Source of the DNA: Acidimicrobiia bacterium | Lineage (GTDB): Bacteria; Actinomycetota; Acidimicrobiia; Acidimicrobiales; SZUA-35 | Assembly: GCA_029863385.1 (NCBI GenBank) | Contig: JAOTVU010000011.1 | Coordinates: forward strand, 1-52,289 | Reading direction: 5' to 3' | DNA: 52,289 nucleotides | Part shown: one piece after another, positions 24,352-32,435 of the stretch | Layout: the number at the start of each line of letters is the position of its first letter | How positions within the stretch are numbered: the stretch's first letter is position 1 | Program-made: the position numbers and the translations under genes | Notes under the pieces: model-generated | Databases searched by the model: none | What the model was told of the DNA's origin: nothing | What the model saw: only the letters and a program-made list of their open reading frames with translations

Positions 24352-25252
24352 GATCGGCTCCTGTGAGTTCGACGAAGGCGTCCTCCAGCCGGGATTCGTT
24401 GGCCACTTCCCGGATCGACACCCCGGCCGCAACCAGATCGGCGACCAGACCGGACGGGTCGGGATCGGCCAGACGCAGCCACAAGCGGTCGCCGTCCATC
24501 ATGTGCGCCAGGATCTCGGGGTGCCGCTTCAGTACCTTGGCGGCGTGATCGAGTCCGGAGCCGACGATGTGCAGCTCGTGACCGGACCGGTTCATGAGTT
24601 CCGCCGGCGTTCCTTCGGCCACCAGCCGGCCGCGCTGGATGACGGCCACCCGATCGCAGAGCTCCTCGGCCTCGGTCATGTTGTGAGTGGTCAGGAAGAC
24701 GGACTTGCCCGCTTCGGTCAGGACTCGCAGCTGGGCCCGTACGTCTCGGGCCGACAGCACGTCGAGACCGGCCGTCGGCTCATCGAGGAAGAGCAGTTCC
24801 GGGTCGTGAAGCCGGGCCCGGATCAACGCAAGTTGCTGCTGCATGCCCCGACTCCAGGAGCCGACACGGTCCAGGCGTCGATCCCACAGCCCGATTCCCC
24901 GCAGCAGGAACTCGATGCGTTCCTCCGGAACGCTCCAGACCCGGGCCCAGAAATGCAGGTTGTCGAGTGCCGACAGGTGTTCGTACAGGCCGGGCTCGTC
25001 GAGTACCGCCCCGACCTGGTTCCGGACGAGGTCGGGGTCTGCGACGACATCGACACCGAGGACCCGGGCCGACCCTGCCGTCGGCTCACGTAAACCGAGC
25101 AGCAGATCGATCGTGGTCGTCTTGCCGGCACCGTTCGGACCGAGGAAGCCGAAAATGATGCCACGGGGTACGGTCAGGCTCAGCTCGTCAACAACGGTCG
25201 TCGATCCGTATCGCTTCGTCAGCCGCTTGGTGGAGATGGCGGGACCGGTCAT
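24341..25252 (-). CDS. ABC transporter ATP-binding protein (ABC-2 exporter)
   Basis: This 303-residue ATPase has Walker A GPNGAGKTT, signature region WSRGMQQQLALIRA (degenerate LSGGQ), Walker B ELLFLDEPTAGLD and H-loop LTTHNMTEAEEL. It powers the permease encoded at 23611-24351. ATG 25252 is favoured: GACGAT ends 6 nt upstream and a weak DevR-type box is centred exactly 42 nt upstream, the same geometry as the window's leaderless genes. The longer ORF to 25810 is antisense to the chagasin-like gene and is rejected. Confidence 0.92.
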   Translation of the reverse strand: MTGPAISTKRLTKRYGSTTVVDELSLTVPRGIIFGFLGPNGAGKTTTIDLLLGLREPTAGSARVLGVDVVADPDLVRNQVGAVLDEPGLYEHLSALDNLHFWARVWSVPEERIEFLLRGIGLWDRRLDRVGSWSRGMQQQLALIRARLHDPELLFLDEPTAGLDVLSARDVRAQLRVLTEAGKSVFLTTHNMTEAEELCDRVAVIQRGRLVAEGTPAELMNRSGHELHIVGSGLDHAAKVLKRHPEILAHMMDGDRLWLRLADPDPSGLVADLVAAGVSIREVANESRLEDAFVELTGADHGD

Positions 25253-25286
25253 GGATTCATCGTCATCGGCGCCTGCCGCCGCCGCC

Positions 25287-25301
25287 AGGGTACTTGTTCC
25301 C
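25287..25301 (-). promoter_or_regulatory. Weak DevR-type box for the ABC exporter
   Basis: On the minus strand it reads GGGAACAAGTACCCT, only 8 of 15 to the reference. It is centred 42 nt before ATG 25252 and followed by GACGAT at 25264-25259. Position argues for it more than sequence does. Confidence 0.4.
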
Positions 25302-25338
25302 AATCTCGGTCGGCCTGGTTGTCCGAGCCCCCGACGAA

Positions 25339-25353
25339 GGGACCTTCGGCCCT
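25339..25353 (+). promoter_or_regulatory. DevR-type box for the chagasin-like gene
   Basis: GGGACCTTCGGCCCT is identical to the reference copy. GACGAT occupies 25376-25381 and GTG 25388 lies 42 nt from the centre. Confidence 0.85.
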
Positions 25354-25387
25354 CCTTCCGGCCGGTCGATGGGGCGACGATGGTGGG

Positions 25388-25795
25388 GTGAATCGGCTCC
25401 CCTGGACCGTGCTGGTCGGCGTCGTCGTAGCCGCTCTGATCTTCTCCTGTGGGGACGACGCAGGCGACGTGCTGACCGTCACCGACCGGGGCGCAACCTT
25501 CGACGTGGCGGTCGGAGAACGGTTCTCGATCGTGTTGGAGTCCAACCCGTCGACCGGCTACGCGTGGGCCGTCGAGGAGCCGGTGCCGGATCAGGTCCTT
25601 CGACTGGTCGACGACCTCTATCACGCCGACGAGAGCGGTCTGGTGGGCGGCGGCGGCCTTCAGGAGCTGGTGTTCGAGGGGGTCGGCGACGGATCGATCG
25701 ACCTCGGACTCTGGTATGTTCGTCCGTTCGACGATCCACCCGAGCCGGCCGACCAAGCCCGCTTCGAGGTCGTCGTAGGCGCAGGGAGCCCGTGA
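25388..25795 (+). CDS. Chagasin-like (MEROPS I42) protease inhibitor, probable lipoprotein
   Basis: This 135-residue exported protein has an N-terminal hydrophobic segment, TVLVGVVVAALIFSCGDD, ending in a Cys that may be lipidated, although IFSC is not an ideal lipobox. The mature domain carries the three chagasin-loop signatures: NPSTGYAW (about 56-63), LVGGGGLQELVF (about 87-98) and YVRPF (about 111-115). The family inhibits papain-like cysteine proteases. The start is GTG 25388 because the perfect box and GACGAT place the transcript start on that codon and no Shine-Dalgarno sequence is visible. The protein probably acts at the outer membrane face or in the periplasm-like space against an unknown protease. 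Confidence 0.85.
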   Translation: MNRLPWTVLVGVVVAALIFSCGDDAGDVLTVTDRGATFDVAVGERFSIVLESNPSTGYAWAVEEPVPDQVLRLVDDLYHADESGLVGGGGLQELVFEGVGDGSIDLGLWYVRPFDDPPEPADQARFEVVVGAGSP

Positions 25796-25849
25796 CGACC
25801 AGGGCCCCACTCCGCCGGAGCAAGCCGGTGAGTCACCAGCCCTGCTTCC

Positions 25850-27475
25850 TCACATCATTGGCATCTCCGGTGCCGAACCCCCAGACTCGTCGTCGGGGAT
25901 CTCGGTCATCGTGGCCTCGGCCAGCAACAGGGTTCCGGCGACGCCCACGGCGTTCTCCAGCGCGACGCGTACGACCTTTGCCGGATCGAGAACCCCGACC
26001 TCGTCGAGTTGGGTGAAGGTCCGGGTCCGGGCGTCGAGTCCATAGAAGCCGGTGCCCTCGGCCACCTCTCGAACGACCACGCCGGGATCCATCCCGGCGT
26101 TCTCGGCGATCTGACGACAGGGGACCGCCAGGGCGGTTCGCAGCACCCGCATTCCCGTGAGTTCGTCTCCGTCGGCCGAGGCCATGGCCTCGTCGACGGC
26201 GGCCATCGCCCGCACGAGCGCCACCCCGCCGCCCGGTACCACCCCTTCGGCGAGCGCGGCCTTGGTTGCGCTGATGGCATCGTCGAACGCCTCCTGCCGG
26301 CGGAACAGTTCGGCCTCGGTGGTGGCCCCGACGCGAATGATGCCCACCCCGCCCGCCAGCTTGGCCACTCGCTCCTCCAGCTTCTCGCGGTCCCAGTCCG
26401 ACGTCGTCTGTTCGATGCTTCGCTGCAACTCGGCGATCCGGCCCTCGACCGCCTCCGAGGCCCCGGAGCCGCCGATGATCGTGGTCGTGTCCTTGTCGAC
26501 CACGACCCGATGGGCCCGACCGAGATCGTCGAGCGTCACACTCTCGAGGGTCCGACCGATGTCCTCGGAAAGCACCAGGCCATTGGTCAAGACGGCCATG
26601 TCGTCCAGCATGGCCCTCCGTCGCTCACCGAAGCCGGGAGCTTTCACCGCGACCACCGACAGGGTGCCCCGGATCTTGTTGACCACCAGCGTGGCCAATG
26701 CCTCGGCCTCGATCGACTCGGCCACGATCAGGAGCGGCTGGTGAGCCTGAACGGCGGCATCCAGGAGGGGAACCAGCGCCCCCATCGTCGTAATCTTCTT
26801 CTCGTGGAGCAGGATGGCGGGGCTCTCGAGTACGGCCTCCATGGCTTGGGGATCGGTCACGAAGTAGGGAGACAGGAAGCCCCGGTCGAACTGGAGGCCG
26901 TCGACCACATCGACTGTGGTCTCGATACCCTGAGCCGCCTCGACCTCGACGATGCCGTCGTGGCCGACCCGGTCGATGGCCTCGGCGACGACCCGTCCGG
27001 TCTCGGGGTCGTTGTGTGCGGCCACCGTGGCGACGTGGGCGGTGTCCTCGATTCCCTTGATCGGGCGGCTGAGTTCACCGAGCGAGCGCACGACGGCCTC
27101 CGTCGCCCGCTGCAACCCACGCCGTAGCTCGACGGCCGACGAGCCGGCCACCACGTTCCGCAGCCCCTCCTGGAAGATGACGAACGCCAGGATCGTCGAC
27201 GTCGTGGTGCCGTCGCCGAGGTCGTCGCCGGTCTGAATGGCGGCGGCCTTCAGCATTTGGGCACCGAGATTCTCATCGTGATCGCGCAGGTGGAGCTGGC
27301 GGGCAATGGTCACGCCATCGTCACAGACGAGCGGTTCGCCGTATGTCTTCTCCATGAGTACCGATCGGGATTCGGGTCCGAGCGTGGGTCGCACGGCGTC
27401 GGCCAGTAAACGAGCGCCGGCGAGGAGCTTGGCCCGGGCCTCGTCGCGGAACAGAAGGCTCGAATGCGTGCTCAT
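25850..27475 (-). CDS. groEL: GroEL-type chaperonin (stress paralogue)
   Basis: This 541-residue group I chaperonin subunit has the ATP-site motif GDDLGDGTTTSTILA, the later catalytic Asp in EAFDDAISATKAAL and the glycine run VPGGGVALV. The C-terminal tail is short and methionine-rich (PEMPMM) like GGM tails. It diverges from housekeeping GroEL (TLGPESRSVLMEKTYGEP replaces the usual TLGPKGRNVVLDK pattern). There is no groES nearby, so it is a second copy. ATG 27475 has no Shine-Dalgarno sequence. A DevR-type box centred 42 nt upstream, inside the end of the neighbouring gene, suggests hypoxia-induced leaderless expression. Confidence 0.95.
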   Translation of the reverse strand: MSTHSSLLFRDEARAKLLAGARLLADAVRPTLGPESRSVLMEKTYGEPLVCDDGVTIARQLHLRDHDENLGAQMLKAAAIQTGDDLGDGTTTSTILAFVIFQEGLRNVVAGSSAVELRRGLQRATEAVVRSLGELSRPIKGIEDTAHVATVAAHNDPETGRVVAEAIDRVGHDGIVEVEAAQGIETTVDVVDGLQFDRGFLSPYFVTDPQAMEAVLESPAILLHEKKITTMGALVPLLDAAVQAHQPLLIVAESIEAEALATLVVNKIRGTLSVVAVKAPGFGERRRAMLDDMAVLTNGLVLSEDIGRTLESVTLDDLGRAHRVVVDKDTTTIIGGSGASEAVEGRIAELQRSIEQTTSDWDREKLEERVAKLAGGVGIIRVGATTEAELFRRQEAFDDAISATKAALAEGVVPGGGVALVRAMAAVDEAMASADGDELTGMRVLRTALAVPCRQIAENAGMDPGVVVREVAEGTGFYGLDARTRTFTQLDEVGVLDPAKVVRVALENAVGVAGTLLLAEATMTEIPDDESGGSAPEMPMM

Positions 27476-27479
27476 TCTT

Positions 27480-28247
27480 CTAGTCGGCCAGTTTCGTGCC
27501 GTTGGTGGAAGAGTCCAAAGTCACTCCGTGGCCGCGTGGGCGATCGGGTGCTTTCGGCACTGGATCCGACGCGGTTTGCTCGGCCGAGTCCTTGATGGTG
27601 ACGACCGCCGCTCGCATCACGACATGCACGAATCGGCGCACCAGCCACCAGTACCGCAGGAACTTCCGTCGGGCCGCATCGTCGGTGCCGGCGGTTCGGG
27701 CCTCATAGCTCAAAAGGCTCCGGTTCCGGCCGTAGGACCGTACCGAGAACCCGACGGCCATCTTGGCGAAATCGGGTTCGGAGAATCGGCGGAACTCCTC
27801 GGCGGTGACGGTCTTCCATTCGATGTCCGGCTGCCAAACCTTCCCGATCGCACCGAAGACGAGTTCCCGGCCCGGGCTCTCGCCGAGTGCCAACCAGCCC
27901 GCAAGCACATCCGGATCAGCCGAGCCGTCGAACATGTCGGCCAGCCGCATTGCCGGCGGCGGCGGTGGAGCCGGACGCTTGCGCAGCCAGCCGACAAGTC
28001 GGTCCGGAAGACCTCGTGCGAACATCAGCGCATCGACGGTCGGGGAGTGGACTCCGAGGAAGTCCATGGTGCGGGCCGCCTGGTAGACGACATCACACGG
28101 CGCATCGACGACGAGATGCTCGATGATCGTTGCGTCGTAGTCGGGCAGTATCTCGTCGATCAACATGGGGTTTGTCTCTGCGTCAGTAACGTCGGTCAAC
28201 GACGAAAGCGGCGTTGCTGACTGTCGGAGTGGCTGGTCCGGATCCAT
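27480..28247 (-). CDS. SRPBCC/START-like protein (unknown ligand)
   Basis: This 255-residue protein has a central region, about 44-210, that looks like a ligand-binding SRPBCC fold: DATIIEHLVVDAPCDVVYQA at the start, KTVTAEEFRRF and GFSVRSYGRNRSLLSYEART later, then a helical RKFLRYWWLVRRFVHVVMRA. The last 35 residues are polar. ATG 28247 is chosen because GGAGG lies about 9 nt upstream. No convincing DevR-type box precedes it. Its final codons contain the promoter of the chaperonin gene. A lipid or small hydrophobic ligand is possible but not shown. Confidence 0.7.
   Translation of the reverse strand: MDPDQPLRQSATPLSSLTDVTDAETNPMLIDEILPDYDATIIEHLVVDAPCDVVYQAARTMDFLGVHSPTVDALMFARGLPDRLVGWLRKRPAPPPPPAMRLADMFDGSADPDVLAGWLALGESPGRELVFGAIGKVWQPDIEWKTVTAEEFRRFSEPDFAKMAVGFSVRSYGRNRSLLSYEARTAGTDDAARRKFLRYWWLVRRFVHVVMRAAVVTIKDSAEQTASDPVPKAPDRPRGHGVTLDSSTNGTKLAD
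27510..27524 (-). promoter_or_regulatory. DevR-type box for the chaperonin gene, inside the upstream CDS
   Basis: On the minus strand it reads GTGACTTTGGACTCT, centred 42 nt before ATG 27475. The -10-like hexamer is CCGACT (27487-27482). It overlaps the 3' end of the SRPBCC-like gene. Confidence 0.65.
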
Positions 28248-28368
28248 GGTTGGTTCCTCCGAGGCTCGATCTCGTGCCGGCGGCGGCCACGGCGGCCGAA
28301 CCAACCGACGACGGGGAGTTTGTGAAACGGGTTGGTGAATCTGCTACGTCTGGTCATGGTCCTTCCTG

Positions 28369-29091
28369 TCAAATGCCCATGGCACTCAGATAGTGGGCGA
28401 CGTCATTGACGGCCGAGGTGAGCGTTGGATAGTTGGTTTCGAACTGGTGGAGGGCGTCGAGCAGCCGGCGATCCAGACGGCTGCGGTCCTCCGGCGGTGG
28501 CTCCGGCAGGCGGTCGAGCGCAGCATCCCGCAACTCGGTCAGCCGGTCGACGTCGTCGACATCGTCCCGGTCGATCAGATCGATCAACCGCTCGACGGCG
28601 GCGACGAAGCCGGGACGGGCCGGTCCCGGACCGCTTGGGAGCACGAGCACCGGCCGGTCGACCACCTTGAGCAGAGCCGAGGTCACGCTGTCCAGCATCG
28701 GCCGGCCGTCGAGATCGTGACGCCGTGCAACCATCACGATCACGGCGGCCCGCACCGCTTCGGCCTCGGCCAGAATCACGTCGACCGGTGGGCCGATCAG
28801 TGTCGAGGTGCTGGCGTCGATCCCGTGCTCGGCAAAGGTGCGGGCCGAGCTTTTCAGGCGCCGTCCGATGTCGTCGATCTCCTCGCTGGTGCTGTCATGG
28901 GGCGCGGCGTTGACGAGCACCAGTGGCCAGCCGGTGGCCAAGGCCAGGGTCTCGATCACCGTTGTCGGAGGGGCCGGGCTGGGTGGATCCACGGCCACGA
29001 GAATCGACGGCCCGTCGCCGGCGCCGGATTTGCTCACGTCCGCCTGTCGGGCCGTCACCGGACCCGGGTCCGGCATGCTCAGGTCGCTCAC
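28369..29091 (-). CDS. USP-like protein with C-terminal DUF4404-like domain
   Basis: This 240-residue soluble protein has two parts. Residues about 28-155 resemble a universal stress protein (ILVAVDPPSPAPPTTVIETL; VIVMVARRHDLDGRPMLDSV; RPVLVLPSG), though the first motif is VDPP rather than VDGS. The last 75 residues, LTELRDAALDRLPEPPPEDR onward and ending FETNYPTLTSAVNDVAHYLS, resemble DUF4404. The GTG start at 29091 overlaps the stop of the large membrane-protein gene as GTGA. It is the last of a three-gene operon with the ribosome-hibernation protein. The 121 nt upstream of the next minus gene (28248-28368) hold nothing recognisable. Confidence 0.75.
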   Translation of the reverse strand: MSDLSMPDPGPVTARQADVSKSGAGDGPSILVAVDPPSPAPPTTVIETLALATGWPLVLVNAAPHDSTSEEIDDIGRRLKSSARTFAEHGIDASTSTLIGPPVDVILAEAEAVRAAVIVMVARRHDLDGRPMLDSVTSALLKVVDRPVLVLPSGPGPARPGFVAAVERLIDLIDRDDVDDVDRLTELRDAALDRLPEPPPEDRSRLDRRLLDALHQFETNYPTLTSAVNDVAHYLSAMGI

Positions 29092-30806
29092 TGTTCCGAC
29101 TCCTTGATATCGTCGACGAACGGGATGACGATCGGTCCGTCGGCGCCGAGGATCACGAGCAGGTCCTCGTCCGCCCGGTCGATGAGCTGCCGATCGAGAT
29201 CCACCACGTCGACCGGTCCCTCCTCGTGGTCGGTGCGGTGCCAGTGCACGACGGAGGCGCCACTCGTCTCGGCTAGATGCCGGGCCAGCCTCGAGTGGTT
29301 CGACGCCACGAGCACAACGCGCCGGTCGTGCACCGCCTTCTCAGGCGGCTTGGTCGGTGGCGGCCTCTCACCGGTCTTCCGGTCCGCTCGATAGATCCGG
29401 TAGTGGTACCAGGCCACCCCGGTGACGGTCAGCAGGATGGCGAGCCCGATGCGATCGTCGTGGAGCGTCCGGCGGGACAGCGTGCCATCCAGGACGTCCT
29501 CGATCGTGGTGAACAGCAAGGCCAGGGCGCTGATCAGCACCAGGAGCCCGCCCACGCCGAACAGGGTGAACAGGTAGACGCGGCGAACCGGCGAGTTGGT
29601 TTCGCGTCCGGGGTCGGCGCGTACCGTCGCTCCGATCCGGGACCAGAACCACACCCAGACCGGCCCGGCCACAGCGACCGTTGTGGCTCCACCGACCACG
29701 GTGTTGGCCACCGACCCCGGTCCATCGTCGAACACGGCGACCAGAAGCATGGTAATCCCGACAACCGACGCGACGAGTGCCGCGAACGCCAGCAGGTAGT
29801 CGTAGACCCGGATCGCCATGCCCCGGTCCGGATCCGGCCCGAGCTCCCAGCGGTGATACAACCAGCACGGTGCTCCGGCGGCCACCACACCGACCAGGGC
29901 CGGTATGGAGTCGAAGTGGCGCACCGCCGTGGCGGCGTCCGGGTTGCCCAGGAACCAGACCCCGACGTCGTTGATGGCGGCGGCCACCCCGACGATCGTG
30001 GCCACGAACCCGGCGAGCGCCCCAACGGGTACCACGGTGACGTACCAGATTTCGGTGCGGGGCGACCGCCGGTAGTTGTTCAACCAGTACCAGGCCCAAA
30101 CCACCGCACCCGCGACGGCCAGGGCCGCGAAGTAACCGAAGCCCGGCTCGGCCTGGGACGTGTCCGGGTTGTCGGTGACGGCGTCGTAGAGTATGTCGGC
30201 ACCGATGTAGGTGACACCCCCGAGCCCGACCACCATCGGCACGAGCCCGACGATGGTTCCGATCGCCAGGTGCAGGTCACCGAGGATGCCGTGACGGCGC
30301 CGCAGCCCGAACCAATGGCCGGCCCAGACGCCGCCCCAGACGACGGCGGCCACGATGTTGGAGATCTGGAAGCTGCGCTCGGAGTCCGAGGACAGCGCCG
30401 CGTGCAGAACGGCATGACCCTCGATGACGAAGCCGACGACGGCCGTGGCCAGGATGGCGTTGAGGTACACGGTCCAGGCCAGGGCCATTCGTTCCTCGGG
30501 TCTTGCCGCGAGGCGGCGGTCGATGGACCGGCCCAGCAGGCCCGCGACCGGCAGACCGATGATCAGGAAGCTCATGGCCTGGGCCAAGGCCGTGTTCGAA
30601 CGGCGGTCGGATTCGATCAGCTCTCCGGTCAGTTCGATGACGCCCTGGGCGGCCAGGATCACCGTGGTGTACAGGAGCCCGTAGAGGAAGAGTCGACGAA
30701 CCGTTGCTGCCGGATCCCGGCCTTCGGGGCCGGGGTCGCGGGCGACCCGGACCACGAGCCATGCGGCGAGGAGGGCGATGACGATGGTTGAGAGACCGAC
30801 CAGCAT
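29088..30806 (-). CDS. DUF5671-like polytopic membrane protein
   Basis: This 572-residue protein has about fourteen hydrophobic helices arranged as repeated pairs (for example LVGLSTIVIALLAAWLVVRV, AVVWGGVWAGHWFGLRRRHG and WFWSRIGATVRA). These recall the repeated DUF5671 unit. A soluble C-terminal tail of about 80 residues (RRVVLVASNHSRLARHLAET) may be a small alpha/beta domain. ATG 30806 is chosen; it lies 10 nt after the hibernation-factor stop. It is cotranscribed with that gene and overlaps the USP-DUF4404 gene. The function is unknown; a membrane role during dormancy is inferred only from context. Confidence 0.78.
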   Translation of the reverse strand: MLVGLSTIVIALLAAWLVVRVARDPGPEGRDPAATVRRLFLYGLLYTTVILAAQGVIELTGELIESDRRSNTALAQAMSFLIIGLPVAGLLGRSIDRRLAARPEERMALAWTVYLNAILATAVVGFVIEGHAVLHAALSSDSERSFQISNIVAAVVWGGVWAGHWFGLRRRHGILGDLHLAIGTIVGLVPMVVGLGGVTYIGADILYDAVTDNPDTSQAEPGFGYFAALAVAGAVVWAWYWLNNYRRSPRTEIWYVTVVPVGALAGFVATIVGVAAAINDVGVWFLGNPDAATAVRHFDSIPALVGVVAAGAPCWLYHRWELGPDPDRGMAIRVYDYLLAFAALVASVVGITMLLVAVFDDGPGSVANTVVGGATTVAVAGPVWVWFWSRIGATVRADPGRETNSPVRRVYLFTLFGVGGLLVLISALALLFTTIEDVLDGTLSRRTLHDDRIGLAILLTVTGVAWYHYRIYRADRKTGERPPPTKPPEKAVHDRRVVLVASNHSRLARHLAETSGASVVHWHRTDHEEGPVDVVDLDRQLIDRADEDLLVILGADGPIVIPFVDDIKESEQ

Positions 30807-30816
30807 CGCCTGGCAC

Positions 30817-32241
30817 CTACTCCCGCTTCTCGTCGGCCGGGATGATGAGGCCGTAGTGGCCGTCGTGACGCCGGTAGACGATGTTGCCGCGACCGCTCGC
30901 CGGATCGACGAAGAACACGAACCGGCTCCCTGTGTTCGCAAGGAGCTCGATGGCCTCCGACGGCCGAAGGCTCGGAGGCGGGCCTTCGGCCGTCAGCACG
31001 TCGGTCATGCAGTCGGCGCGGCCGTTGTCGACCGGATGCCGGAACTGGATGACCAGCGAATCGTCGTCGGCGGTGCTCAGGACAGCGTCGTCACCGGTTT
31101 CGGCCTCGACGAAGAGGAGGAAGTTGTAGTCGAGCATGCCGAGATCCCAGGCCGCCTCGTCGATCGTCAAGGAATCAGGGGCGAAAGACCGATGGCGGAC
31201 GATTTCGGGTCGTTCCGGTGTCGCCGCCCCGGGTTCGGGCCCCGTCGTGGCGGTCAGGCTGAGAGATATCGGCGACTCGTCGGTCGCCTCCCGCCCGCGT
31301 TGCCGAGCCTTGCGCCGGCTGCGCTCGTGGCGAATCCGTACCTGGATCCGGTCGACGGCGCGGTCGACGGCTTCGGTGAAGGTCCGGGCATCGGCGTGGG
31401 CCCGGACTATCGTGCGGTCGAGATCGAGAACGATCTCGGCCATCGCCGAGCGTTCGTTGGCCGGGTTGTCGACCGCCGTGAGCTTGACCCGCACGAACCG
31501 GACGGGTCGGCCGACGGTGTCGATGAGGTGATCGACACGGGTGCGGGCGTAGCGTCGGGCGTCGGCTCGGACCGCTCCCCGGATGGCGAGCTGGAACGGC
31601 GGCGCTTTCTCGGTCTCGGCCTCCCCCTCACGGTCCGGTTCGAGGTCGACCCACTGCTCGATGATCTCACCCCGTTCGACGACGAACGAAGCACCGTGAT
31701 CGACGCCGTCGACCGGGCAGTCGACCCGAACGTAGCGGCCGAGCCCGTAGACTTCGGCGGCGTCCGGATCCAGGCCGGCCAGTGGGGACTGCTCGAGAGC
31801 GGCCCGTAGCCGGTTGCGTCCGGTGACGTCGCCGTCGGGGGCGTGAAGCACGGCGTCGGGTCGATACAGGGCGGCCGCCCCGTCGACGTCCCAATCACTC
31901 ATGGCATCGAGCCAGGCCTCGACCACCTGGAACGGCGGCGATGAAGCGTCGATGCCAAGGCGATGGGTCGCCGTGGTCGCGACCTTGGCCCCCGGGAGCC
32001 GGGCACCGGTCAGATCGCCGAATCGGCGCTGCCTCCGGTTGGTCCGGGTGCCTCGGCGAAGGCGGACGTCAGCAGCCGACACGTCGCCGTGATCACGTAC
32101 GAGCCGGAACTCCACTCGGGCGTTCGGCACTCTGGCTTTGGGTTCGACCTCACTCAAAGGGGCAGCCAGGGTGTGACCCCGGCGAACGATGTACACAACG
32201 TTTCGTTGCTTATCGATCCGTTTCACGCGTCCAGCAGGCAT
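30817..32241 (-). CDS. Long ribosome hibernation factor: cold-shock-like, SnoaL-like and HPF domains with two C-terminal units
   Basis: This protein has 474 residues. The N-terminal cold-shock/OB-like segment is about 1-65 (GRVKRIDKQRNVVYIVRRGH; VEFRLVRDHGDVSAADVRLR), followed by a basic linker. A SnoaL/NTF2-like domain follows at about 100-205 (VVEAWLDAMSDWDVDGAAAL; YRPDAVLHAPDGDVTG). The HPF/RaiA S30AE domain is about 215-325 (AMAEIVLDLDRTIVRAHADA). Then come two copies of the long-HPF dimerisation domain: EIVRHRSFAPDSLTIDEAAW..., and a second ending GNIVYRRHDGHYGLIIP. It probably binds 30S subunits and forms inactive ribosome dimers or protects ribosomes in hypoxia, like the DosR-controlled RafH of mycobacteria. 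ATG 32241 has GGGAG upstream. Confidence 0.88.
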   Translation of the reverse strand: MPAGRVKRIDKQRNVVYIVRRGHTLAAPLSEVEPKARVPNARVEFRLVRDHGDVSAADVRLRRGTRTNRRQRRFGDLTGARLPGAKVATTATHRLGIDASSPPFQVVEAWLDAMSDWDVDGAAALYRPDAVLHAPDGDVTGRNRLRAALEQSPLAGLDPDAAEVYGLGRYVRVDCPVDGVDHGASFVVERGEIIEQWVDLEPDREGEAETEKAPPFQLAIRGAVRADARRYARTRVDHLIDTVGRPVRFVRVKLTAVDNPANERSAMAEIVLDLDRTIVRAHADARTFTEAVDRAVDRIQVRIRHERSRRKARQRGREATDESPISLSLTATTGPEPGAATPERPEIVRHRSFAPDSLTIDEAAWDLGMLDYNFLLFVEAETGDDAVLSTADDDSLVIQFRHPVDNGRADCMTDVLTAEGPPPSLRPSEAIELLANTGSRFVFFVDPASGRGNIVYRRHDGHYGLIIPADEKRE

Positions 32242-32296
32242 GGCACTCCCCGCGTCGGTTTCACGTTCACTCTGATCCCCTGCCCGACGATCGATA

Positions 32297-32311
32297 AGGG
32301 TCAATGGTCCC
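32297..32311 (-). promoter_or_regulatory. DevR-type box for the hibernation-factor operon
   Basis: On the minus strand it reads GGGACCATTGACCCT (12 of 15). CAGAGT at 32274-32269 is the -10-like hexamer. The centre is 63 nt before ATG 32241, leaving about 20 nt of leader with GGGAG. Confidence 0.75.
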
Positions 32312-32367
32312 ATCCTCATCCTCTGCGAACAGCCGACGGTGAGCCACTGGCTCCGTCGTTTGCCGTT

Positions 32368-32382
32368 GGGACCTCCGACCCT
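32368..32382 (+). promoter_or_regulatory. DevR-type box for the membrane / CoA-binding gene pair
   Basis: GGGACCTCCGACCCT (13 of 15) is followed by CACGAT at 32405-32410. The centre is 61 nt before ATG 32436, with AGGAG just upstream of the start. Confidence 0.78.
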
Positions 32383-32435
32383 GCCGATTCACCGGGCCAC
32401 GGAACACGATGAATTGAGAAGCGAAGGAGTGCATC

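Noticed and set aside
25253..25810. N-terminal extension of the ABC ATPase to 25810
   Set aside because: The extension is antisense to the chagasin-like gene and its perfect box. Homology begins only after 25252.
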